From: Paracoccaceae bacterium
GTDB taxonomy: Bacteria; Pseudomonadota; Alphaproteobacteria; Rhodobacterales; Rhodobacteraceae
NCBI GenBank assembly: GCA_947476475.1
Contig: CANJQT010000031.1
Location: forward strand, 1-36,846
DNA length: 36,846 nt
Reading direction: 5' to 3'
Part shown: positions 17,961 to 24,421 of the stretch, in pieces
Layout of the letters: each line of letters starts with the position of its first letter
Numbering within the stretch: position 1 is the first letter of the stretch
The notes under the pieces: generated by a model
What the model saw: only the letters and a program-made list of their open reading frames with translations
The model's database searches: none
Told to the model about the DNA's origin: nothing
Position numbers and translations under genes: made by a program

Positions 17961-17979
17961 ATTCATGTTAAAGTTGAAT
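17961..17979. promoter_or_regulatory. Candidate MetR-type operator ATTCA-N9-TGAAT
   Basis: A perfect inverted repeat in the A+T-rich metR/metF intergenic region, with the T-N11-A character of LysR sites. Another TGAA occurs just to the right (TATTATGAATTT). Enteric MetR sites are usually written TGAA-N5-TTCA; the arms here have the opposite polarity and a longer spacer. Confidence 0.45.
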
Positions 17980-18040
17980 ATTATGAATTTGTCTCACAGG
18001 AAAGAGCGTGAGACAAGAGGGCAACAGGAAAGGACCAGCC

Positions 18041-18907
18041 ATGCCCACCCCCCGCATCTCTTTCGAATTCTTCCCGCCCCAGACGCTCGACGCCTCGTTC
18101 CGGTTGTGGGAGACCGTGCAGCAGCTTGCGCCCCTGAACCCCGACTATGTGTCCGTGACTTACGGCGCGGGCGGCACCACCCGCGCGCTGACCCATGATG
18201 CAGTCAAAACCATCCGCCGCACCCACGGGCTGCGCGTCGCCGCCCATCTGACCTGCGTGGGCGCCAGCCGCGCCGAAACCCTAGCCGTCGCCGAAAGCTA
18301 TGCCGAAGCAGGCGTGACCGACATCGTGGCGCTGCGCGGCGATCCGCCCCAGGGCAGCGGCGGCTTCGCCCCGCACCCCGACGGATTTGCCTCGTCCGCC
18401 GAACTGGTCGCCGCCCTTGCCGCCACCGGCAAGTTCGACATTGCGGTTGCCGCCTATCCCGAACAGCACCCCGATGCCGGCCATGCGGCAGCCGACATCG
18501 ACTGGCTGAGGCGCAAGATTGATGCCGGCGCCAGCCGCGCCATCACCCAGTTCTTCTTCGAGGCGGAAACTTTCCTGCGCTTCCGCGACGCCGCTGCCCG
18601 CGCCGGGATCAGCGCCCCGCTTATTCCCGGCATCCTGCCGATCGTATCGTGGGACGGGGCCAGGCGCTTTGCCGACAAGTGCAACGCCCATGTGCCGGCC
18701 AAGCTGGAAGAAGCGTTTGCCCACGCGATCCGCGACGGGCGCGAGGATTTGCTCGCCCTGACCCAATGCACTGTGCTGTGCGAAAGGCTGATCCGTGAAG
18801 GGGTGCAAGAGCTGCATTTCTACACGCTGAACCGCCCGCAGATGACCCGCGAGGTTTGCCACGCGCTGGGGATCACCCCAGCCCCGGCACTTGAAAAGGT
18901 TGCCTGA
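18041..18907 (+). CDS. metF: Methylenetetrahydrofolate reductase (MetF, 288 aa)
   Basis: MetF reduces 5,10-methylene-THF to 5-methyl-THF for methionine synthesis, using FAD and NADH. The protein opens with SFEFFPP, where E9 is the expected catalytic Glu. Later motifs include VTYGAGGTT, HLTCVGASR, DIVALRGDPP, ITQFFFEAETFLRF and PGILPI, all typical of the TIM barrel. I chose the ATG at 18041 because AAAGGA lies about 8 nt upstream and the core motif starts immediately. It is regulated divergently by the neighbouring MetR-like gene, and a strong terminator follows. Confidence 0.96.
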   Translation: MPTPRISFEFFPPQTLDASFRLWETVQQLAPLNPDYVSVTYGAGGTTRALTHDAVKTIRRTHGLRVAAHLTCVGASRAETLAVAESYAEAGVTDIVALRGDPPQGSGGFAPHPDGFASSAELVAALAATGKFDIAVAAYPEQHPDAGHAAADIDWLRRKIDAGASRAITQFFFEAETFLRFRDAAARAGISAPLIPGILPIVSWDGARRFADKCNAHVPAKLEEAFAHAIRDGREDLLALTQCTVLCERLIREGVQELHFYTLNRPQMTREVCHALGITPAPALEKVA

Positions 18908-18934
18908 CCCTTCTCCCTCCCCCGGCTTTGGGGC

Positions 18935-18963
18935 AGCGCGCCTTCGGGCGCGCTTTCTTTTTT
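18935..18963 (+). terminator. Rho-independent terminator of metF
   Basis: AGCGCGCC-TTCG-GGCGCGCT is an 8-bp perfect stem with a stable UUCG tetraloop, followed by a T-rich run (TTCTTTTTT). It starts 28 bp after the metF stop and touches the 3' end of the convergent DUF2235 gene. Confidence 0.93.
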
Positions 18964-20062
18964 ATCCCAACCGCGAAAGCGCGGGCACCAGCTTCAGCCA
19001 GAATTTCCCCCTGCGGCTGCCTTGCGCGGTCGGATGGATCCGTTCGGACGGATCGCGCCCAACATCGCGCCGCGCCCGCAAAAGGAAGGCCTTGCCCCAG
19101 CCGCGGATGGTGCCGACGCTCGGCCCCTCGGCACGACAGTCAAGCGTCGCGCGCCAGCCTTCGGGTAACCGCAGGCCAAACTGTTCCATCCGCTCCAGCA
19201 TCCATGCCAGCGGGATGTTGGCCAAGGGCCGCGCGGCCTCGAAGCCGGCCAGTTGGCCGCCCACATCACCATGTGCGCCGCGAAACCAGACCTGTTCGAC
19301 CCGGCCCTGCCAGTCGCCCCCCGATGTATCCCAAAGGATTGGCTGAAAGACCGCGCGCGTCTCGTCCAGCGCCAGCGCATGAAAGCCGTTGCGCACCACC
19401 TTCGACAAGGCATGATTGTGAAATTCATGCTGCGGTTCGGTCCACATCCACAAAAACGGCAACCTGATGCCCAGCGCCTTTACGGTATCGAACACGCCGA
19501 TCATCTCGACCTCCACCTTGTCATGGCAGAAGCGGTGGCTGAAGTCGGCCTCGACGTGCGACTGACCGGGGGTTTCGTAATAGCGCCAGGCCAGCATCAC
19601 GTTGCGTTCGGTCGCATGATCGGCGGTCAAAAGCCCGACCTCGTCCAGAATGCCGGCCAGCGAACGCACCGCATAGGCCCCGCGCGAATAGCCGATCAGG
19701 AATATCCGGTCACCGGGCCGGTAATGGCTGGCCAGCCAGCCATAGGCGCGGCGGATCTGTCGGTTGATCCCGCGCCCCATCGCCACATTGGCCGTGTCGG
19801 ACCACAGATGCCACTGCACCCCGGCCTCATAGTAAAGCGACAGGCGCACCGATTGCGGCGCGGCACGCAAAAGCTGGTAGATGCGGCCGACGTTGGTTTC
19901 GTGCCCGGGGGTCAGAGTGCCAAGGGTTCCGTCCAGCAGGATCACGTGATCGGTGGGCAGCCGGCCCTTCGGCGCGCCCGGCACCGGTTTTGGCACCTGC
20001 GACTCAACCTTGCGGCCAATGCGCAGGAACCTCATCAGACGATCCGCCAGCCCGGGGGCCAT
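18962..20062 (-). CDS. DUF2235 / Tle1-like alpha-beta hydrolase (366 aa)
   Basis: The DUF2235 family (T6SS phospholipase effector Tle1-like catalytic domain) is recognised by HVILLDGTLGTL near residue 39, nucleophile elbow GYSRG with S126, an Asp in GVFDTVKALG (D192) and a His in FRGAHGDVGGQ (H264). These make a plausible Ser-Asp-His triad. There is no signal peptide, transmembrane segment or effector-delivery domain, and no T6SS or immunity gene nearby. It is therefore more likely a stand-alone cytoplasmic hydrolase or lipase. The substrate is unknown. Confidence 0.87.
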   Translation of the reverse strand: MAPGLADRLMRFLRIGRKVESQVPKPVPGAPKGRLPTDHVILLDGTLGTLTPGHETNVGRIYQLLRAAPQSVRLSLYYEAGVQWHLWSDTANVAMGRGINRQIRRAYGWLASHYRPGDRIFLIGYSRGAYAVRSLAGILDEVGLLTADHATERNVMLAWRYYETPGQSHVEADFSHRFCHDKVEVEMIGVFDTVKALGIRLPFLWMWTEPQHEFHNHALSKVVRNGFHALALDETRAVFQPILWDTSGGDWQGRVEQVWFRGAHGDVGGQLAGFEAARPLANIPLAWMLERMEQFGLRLPEGWRATLDCRAEGPSVGTIRGWGKAFLLRARRDVGRDPSERIHPTAQGSRRGKFWLKLVPALSRLG

Positions 20063-20139
20063 CTCCGTACCCTTCCGACCATATTATGGTTCAGGATAGT
20101 ATGGATAAACCCTTGACGGAAGATTGCAGCAGCGCAAGC

Positions 20140-20167
20140 GGCGGGGCATTCAACAAAACGCCCCGCC
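20140..20167 (-). terminator. Hairpin downstream of ornithine decarboxylase
   Basis: GGCGGGGC and GCCCCGCC form an 8-bp perfect stem with a 12-base loop, 19 bp after the decarboxylase stop on the minus strand. No T-run follows, so termination by this hairpin is plausible but not certain. Confidence 0.55.
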
Positions 20168-20186
20168 CGTCACGATTGCGCGACAC

Positions 20187-21332
20187 TCAGATCGTCAGGT
20201 TCATCACCGTGGCGATCGACACCGCGCCAAAGCCATTGAAGGTGGTGTTGGTGGCGGTCGAATATGCCCCCATACCTTCGACAAGAACATAGTCGCCTTC
20301 GGCAATGTCGGCCGCCAGCATGATATCCCCCGGCAGCCGGTCGACGGAATCGCAGGTCGGCCCGAAGACGATGCGCTTGCGCTGTTCGCCCACCCGCTTG
20401 ACCCCGTCCGCCGTCAGGACCGAAATCCGGCTGATCATCCCGGTGATCGGCTGTTCGTCCATGCAGCCATAGGTGCCGTCGTTCAGGAACACATGTTCCC
20501 CGTCCCGCACCGCCTTCACGCGCGCCGCACTGACCATGCATTCGGCCACCAGGCCGCGGCCCGGTTCGCACACCAGCGCCGGACGCGATGCGCCAAAGGC
20601 TTCGGTCGCCACCCGGTCGATCAGCGCGAAGATCGCGTCAAGTTGCGGCAACTCGCCCTGCACCCGGTGCGACGGAAAGCCGCCGCCCACGTTCAGACGC
20701 CGCGCGGGCACACCCGCCTTCCGGCAGATGTCGGCGGCCGCACGGATATAGCTGTCCCACGCCATCGGGTCGGTGCATTGCGTGCCCGGATGGAAGGTCA
20801 GCGATGCGACAAACCCCGCCTCGGCCACCCGCTTCAGCAGCTCTGCCGCCAGTTCCACGGGCGCGCCGAACTTGGCACCAAAGTTGTAGGCCGCCCCCGC
20901 CACCGGCAACTTGAAACGCACAGTGATTTCGGTGTTCGCCGCCGGCACGATCTCGATCAGCTTCTCCAGCTCGGTCCGGCTGTCGACGGAATAGGAGTGA
21001 ACTCCCTGTCCGACCGCGAATTCAATTTCGTGGCGGGCGCGCACCGGATTGTTGTAATGCAGCGCCGCCCCCGGGGCCAACCGGCGGATCAGCGCGATTT
21101 CGGCAGGCGAGGCCACGTCAAAGCCCTTTACCCCTGCCGCCACCAGATTTTCGATGACCATCTCGTCGGGGTTCGACTTGACCGCATAGGTCACCATTCC
21201 CGGAAACCCGGCAAGGAACCGCTTCGCGGTCGCCTGGAGCACCGATGGTGCGAAGAAGATCACCGGATTGTCGGGATGTTGCGAATGCAGGAATTCGGAC
21301 GGAGTCGCCCAGATCGTTTTAGAAAGCCCCAT
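20187..21332 (-). CDS. Ornithine/lysine decarboxylase, fold-III PLP type (381 aa)
   Basis: This enzyme decarboxylates ornithine to putrescine; some relatives also accept lysine. The PLP-binding Lys is K52 in YAVKSNP. Glycine-rich phosphate loops are LNVGGGFPSH and CEPGRGLVA, and the active-site Cys is C327 in FGPTCDSVD, as in eukaryote-type ODC. It is a compact alanine-racemase-fold enzyme, unlike the large biodegradative enterobacterial forms. It diverges from an Lrp-type regulator across about 225 bp with nested inverted repeats, so amino-acid-responsive control is likely. Ornithine is the best guess for substrate. Confidence 0.93.
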   Translation of the reverse strand: MGLSKTIWATPSEFLHSQHPDNPVIFFAPSVLQATAKRFLAGFPGMVTYAVKSNPDEMVIENLVAAGVKGFDVASPAEIALIRRLAPGAALHYNNPVRARHEIEFAVGQGVHSYSVDSRTELEKLIEIVPAANTEITVRFKLPVAGAAYNFGAKFGAPVELAAELLKRVAEAGFVASLTFHPGTQCTDPMAWDSYIRAAADICRKAGVPARRLNVGGGFPSHRVQGELPQLDAIFALIDRVATEAFGASRPALVCEPGRGLVAECMVSAARVKAVRDGEHVFLNDGTYGCMDEQPITGMISRISVLTADGVKRVGEQRKRIVFGPTCDSVDRLPGDIMLAADIAEGDYVLVEGMGAYSTATNTTFNGFGAVSIATVMNLTI

Positions 21333-21473
21333 CGGCGTGTTCCCTTTGCCAATAAGGCGCAGCCACCTTTTTCCCCGGCTTTACGGGTCAGAAGACGCTT
21401 ACGCGGTCCACCAACCAGGCCAGGTGCGGAAGCCGCCCTTTCACCTGAAACGAAGTTTGCGCGATATGAGGCA

Positions 21474-21512
21474 CATTTCCACCGATCTAAAGAGTAGATT
21501 TGTCGTGAAATG
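21474..21512. promoter_or_regulatory. Nested inverted repeats between the decarboxylase and the Lrp-type gene
   Basis: The inner repeat ATCTA-N5-TAGAT (21485-21499) is perfect. An outer pair CATTTC (21474-21479) / GAAATG (21507-21512) flanks it with slightly unequal spacing (5 and 7 bases). The layout suits an Lrp/AsnC operator serving both divergent genes. Confidence 0.5.
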
Positions 21513-21557
21513 ACGTTATAATGCCGAAAATCCCGGTTAATTCGACAGGTGCGCCAA

Positions 21558-21989
21558 ATGGATGATCTCGACCGCTCGCTGCTGGCCCTGTTGGGGGCCG
21601 ATGCCCGCATTTCAGTGGCCACCCTCGCCCGGCGCCTGAAGGTGGCGCGATCAACGATTCAGGCGCGACTGGAGCGGTTGGAAACCTCTGGAATCATTGC
21701 AGGATATACGGTCAAACTGGGCGAGGCGGCGCGTCAGGGCCGCATCCGCGCCAGTGTACTTTTGTCGACCGAACCGCGCGCCCAGGCCTCGATCGTATCG
21801 CGGCTGAAATCTATCCCCGAAGTCGAACGTGTGCATACAACATCGGGCCGGGTCGATTTTCTTTTGCAGGTCAGCGCCCCCTCGACGGCCGAGCAGGACA
21901 ATGTGCTTGATCAGATCGGTGAAATGACCGGGGTGAAATCATCGGAAAGCCTGATCCATCTTTCGACCAAGATCGACCGCGCGGTCTGA
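21558..21989 (+). CDS. Lrp/AsnC-family transcriptional regulator (143 aa)
   Basis: It has an N-terminal winged HTH (MDDLDRSLLALLGADAR, LARRLKVARSTIQARLERLE) and a C-terminal RAM domain ending SLIHLSTKIDRAV. I chose the ATG at 21558, which has AGGTG about 6 nt upstream; a GTG three codons earlier is possible. The ligand is unknown. Its divergent position next to the decarboxylase suggests control by ornithine, lysine or arginine. It is distinct from the PutR-like protein in this window. A hairpin/box element (copy B) follows its stop directly. Confidence 0.92.
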   Translation: MDDLDRSLLALLGADARISVATLARRLKVARSTIQARLERLETSGIIAGYTVKLGEAARQGRIRASVLLSTEPRAQASIVSRLKSIPEVERVHTTSGRVDFLLQVSAPSTAEQDNVLDQIGEMTGVKSSESLIHLSTKIDRAV

Positions 21990-21990
21990 C

Positions 21991-22045
21991 GCGGGGCGGG
22001 GGCTTTTCCCCCGCACCCCCAGAGTATTTGAGCCAAGCTGTAAAG
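21991..22045 (+). terminator. 3' hairpin + GTATTT element, copy B (downstream of the Lrp-type gene)
   Basis: GCGGGGG-CTTTT-CCCCCGC (7-bp stem) is followed by CCCCCAGAGTATTTGAGCCA and AGCTGTAAAG. It begins 2 bp after the stop, and the box resembles copies C and D most closely. Confidence 0.7.
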
Positions 22046-22081
22046 CGGGGGCAGTCTTGGCCCGGCGCGACGGGTGCGGGC

Positions 22082-22717
22082 CTACTGCCCAAGCCTGAAG
22101 CGGTCGACAAAGGCCTGTGCTGCGCCAAGGTCGCCCTCGACCTGCCCAAGCCCCGCCCGCACCGCGTCGGCAACGCCCGCGCGGCCATAGACGACGGCGG
22201 CAAGCCCGTTGGCCTCGCCCCGAAAGACCGGCCCGCAAAGCGGCCGGGCGGCGCGGATGACCTCATAGCGCCCCGCGCCAAGCCGCACCTCGAACGCCTC
22301 GTCCCCCATAACGAAGCCAGCAGCAAGGGGCGCCCCGCCCCGGTCCGCCAGCGCCCGCATTGACAGCATCAGCCCGGTCGGGCTGATGAAGCGGCGCGGA
22401 TCATGTCCCGGCTGGCGCGCACCCCATTGGCAAAGGGCAGCGATCACCGGCCAAAGCCCTTCGCCTGCCGCCGTCAGCCGGTAAGCCAGAATCGAGGCCG
22501 GGGGCGGCAGCACCTCCTGCATCAGCAGGCCCGCTGCCTCCATATCCACAAGCCTTTGCGCCAGCATGTTCGTCGCGATCCCCGGCACCCCGGCGCGGAT
22601 CGCCCCAAACCGTTTCGGGCCAAGCATCAGTTCGCGCACGATCAACAGCGCCCAGCGGTCACCGATCAGGTCAAGCGCATGGGCCGCAACACATCCTTCC
22701 CCATAGGTTCGCGGCAT
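22082..22717 (-). CDS. HxlR-family transcriptional regulator with C-terminal extension (211 aa)
   Basis: The MarR-like winged helix of the HxlR family spans about 9-100: CVAAHALDLIGDRWALLIV, RFGAIRAGVPGIATNMLAQR and ILAYRLTAAGEGL. The conserved early Cys (C9) is a possible redox or electrophile sensor, as in HypR/YodB-type HxlR proteins. The extra C-terminal domain of about 100 residues may be SCP2-like, as in many actinobacterial and alphaproteobacterial members. It diverges from a GST-glyoxalase pair across 108 bp with a perfect ACTTGCA/TGCAAGT repeat, which suggests it controls that detoxification operon. Confidence 0.88.
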   Translation of the reverse strand: MPRTYGEGCVAAHALDLIGDRWALLIVRELMLGPKRFGAIRAGVPGIATNMLAQRLVDMEAAGLLMQEVLPPPASILAYRLTAAGEGLWPVIAALCQWGARQPGHDPRRFISPTGLMLSMRALADRGGAPLAAGFVMGDEAFEVRLGAGRYEVIRAARPLCGPVFRGEANGLAAVVYGRAGVADAVRAGLGQVEGDLGAAQAFVDRFRLGQ

Positions 22718-22738
22718 CCATCACCTTTCATCATAATT

Positions 22739-22776
22739 ACTTGCATCATTAAAGTTTGCAGTTGTATTTTGCAAGT
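22739..22776. promoter_or_regulatory. Inverted repeat ACTTGCA-N24-TGCAAGT in the HxlR/GST intergenic region
   Basis: Perfect 7-base arms lie 31 bp centre to centre (three helical turns), and a further TTGCA occurs between them at 22756-22760. The stretch is A+T-rich. Candidate operator for the HxlR protein at both divergent promoters. Confidence 0.5.
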
Positions 22777-22825
22777 GCCTTGACTTACCCTTCCGCCCAG
22801 CGACTCAGAGGCGAAGGACGGCATC

Positions 22826-23515
22826 ATGGCAACGCACGAGGATCAGCCGGTTATCATCACTTATGACTGGGTGCCGGACTTCCCCCGTGGCTTCGTGCGC
22901 GACCTGCGCGTGCGCTGGCTGTTCGAGGAGATGGGCCAGCCCTACCGGGTTGAAACCGTGCCCTTTGGCCCGAAAAGCGCCGATCATCTTGCCCAGCAGC
23001 CTTTTGGTCAGGTGCCCATGGTCCGCAGCCGTGGCCGGATCTGGTTTGAAAGCGGCGCGATCCTGCTGTCGCTAGCGGATGGCAACCCGGCACTTCTGCC
23101 CGGCGACCGCCGCGCCGAAGTCACCGAATGGCTGTTTGCCGCCGCAAATTCGGTCGAGATGTTCACCCAGCCCTGGATTATCGCGGGTGCCTGCCTTGCC
23201 GCGCCCCACATCTTCGGCCCCGCCCCCACGCCCGAGGTCATCGACCGAATGACCCAGCGTATGAAGGCCAGGCTTGGTGGCGTGGAGACGGTGCTGACCG
23301 GCCGCGACTGGCTGACCGGCCCTTTCACTGTGGCCGATATTCTTATGGCCGACGTTCTGAGGGTTACTGCCGACAAGGGCGGGCTAGAGGGTTTTCCGGT
23401 GCTTCAGGCCTATGTCGCCCGCGCCACTGCCCGGCCCGCCTTCCAGAAAGCGCTGGCCGACCAGATGGACCATTGGCGGCAGGCCGACACCGCCCGGGCT
23501 GCCGCCGTCGCTTGA
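22826..23515 (+). CDS. Glutathione S-transferase family protein (229 aa)
   Basis: The N-terminal thioredoxin-like domain (about 8-85) includes VRWLFEEMGQPYRVE, FGQVPMV with the cis-Pro, and FESGAILLSLAD (the ESxAI glutathione-binding motif with a Gly). The C-terminal helical domain (about 95-210) contains WLTGPFTVADILMADVL, the N-capping-box motif. The start has GAAGGA 7 nt upstream. It is probably co-transcribed with the glyoxalase-fold gene 25 bp downstream, under the divergent HxlR regulator. The physiological substrate is unknown. Confidence 0.92.
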   Translation: MATHEDQPVIITYDWVPDFPRGFVRDLRVRWLFEEMGQPYRVETVPFGPKSADHLAQQPFGQVPMVRSRGRIWFESGAILLSLADGNPALLPGDRRAEVTEWLFAAANSVEMFTQPWIIAGACLAAPHIFGPAPTPEVIDRMTQRMKARLGGVETVLTGRDWLTGPFTVADILMADVLRVTADKGGLEGFPVLQAYVARATARPAFQKALADQMDHWRQADTARAAAVA

Positions 23516-23540
23516 TCGCCGTTCAACAGGAGGAAACCCC

Positions 23541-24293
23541 ATGTCCCGCCAAGGCACGCCTGTCTGGTATGAACTCATGACCCCCGATCCTGATGCCGCC
23601 CAGGGCTTTTACGGCAAGATCCTTGGCTGGTCGGTCAGCGACAGCGGCATGCCCGGGATGGACTACCGCATTGCCAAGGCCGGCGAGGCGATGGTTGCCG
23701 GCATGATGCGCCCGCCGACGGACGGCATTGCGCCAAACTGGACGATCTATTTCGCCGTCGAAAACTGCGACAGCGCCGTCGCCGCCGCACAGACCGCAGG
23801 CGCCAGCGTCTGCATGGAACCGACCGACATCCCCGGCGTCGGTCGGTTTGCCACCCTTGCCGACCCGCAGGGCGCCGCCTTTTGCATCCTTCAGGGCGTG
23901 GGCGATGGCGACGGTCAGGCTTTCGATCAGAAAAAGACCGGCCACGGCAACTGGCACGAACTGATGTCAAGCGACCCCAAGGCCGCCCTTGCCTTCTACG
24001 GCCGGCTCTTCGGCTGGAAGCCCTCGACCGCTCACGACATGGGATCGATGGGCATCTATCAGGTCTTTTCCCATCAGGGTCAGGACATCGGCGGCATGAT
24101 GGGCCTTGGCAATGCGCCGATGCCCTGCTGGCTGCCCTATTTCGGCGTCAACGGGATCGGTGCCGCAATGGCCCGCATCACCGCGAACGGCGGCACCACG
24201 GTCATGGGCCCGAGAGAGGTACCGGGCGGCGCCTTCATCCTGGTGGCGCAAGACCCGCAGGGCGCCGTCTTCGCCCTTGTCGGCCCGAAGTAG
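23541..24293 (+). CDS. Two-domain VOC/glyoxalase-fold protein (250 aa)
   Basis: The protein has two vicinal-oxygen-chelate repeats. The first begins [20 protein letters not shown] and the second [20 protein letters not shown]. Each ends with a strand of the type [12 protein letters not shown] / [12 protein letters not shown]. The start has AGGAGG followed by AAACCCC before the ATG. It resembles the bleomycin-resistance/glyoxalase-like family that includes hydroxylases of unknown substrate. A metal site is not obvious. Its pairing with a GST suggests a role in electrophile detoxification. Copy C of the hairpin/box element follows the stop. Confidence 0.9.
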   Translation: MSRQGTPVWYELMTPDPDAAQGFYGKILGWSVSDSGMPGMDYRIAKAGEAMVAGMMRPPTDGIAPNWTIYFAVENCDSAVAAAQTAGASVCMEPTDIPGVGRFATLADPQGAAFCILQGVGDGDGQAFDQKKTGHGNWHELMSSDPKAALAFYGRLFGWKPSTAHDMGSMGIYQVFSHQGQDIGGMMGLGNAPMPCWLPYFGVNGIGAAMARITANGGTTVMGPREVPGGAFILVAQDPQGAVFALVGPK

Positions 24294-24307
24294 GACAGGC
24301 CGCGGCA

Positions 24308-24352
24308 GGGGCGCTGCCCCCCACACCCGGTATATTTTTGCCACAACGAAAG
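24308..24352 (+). terminator. 3' hairpin + TATATTTTT element, copy C (downstream of the VOC gene)
   Basis: GGGGC-GCT-GCCCC is followed by CACACCCGGTATATTTTTGC and CACAACGAAAG. It lies 14 bp after the VOC stop and upstream of valS, so it probably separates the two transcripts. Confidence 0.7.
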
Positions 24353-24421
24353 CGCCAAGCAGGCTTGGACTTGGCCCCGCGATTGGGTATGGGATCGTCC
24401 GACAGGAACAGGGGCGCAATC

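Noticed and set aside
18962-20062. Type VI secretion toxin locus
   Set aside because: DUF2235 catalytic motifs are present, but no delivery domain, immunity gene or T6SS component lies nearby.
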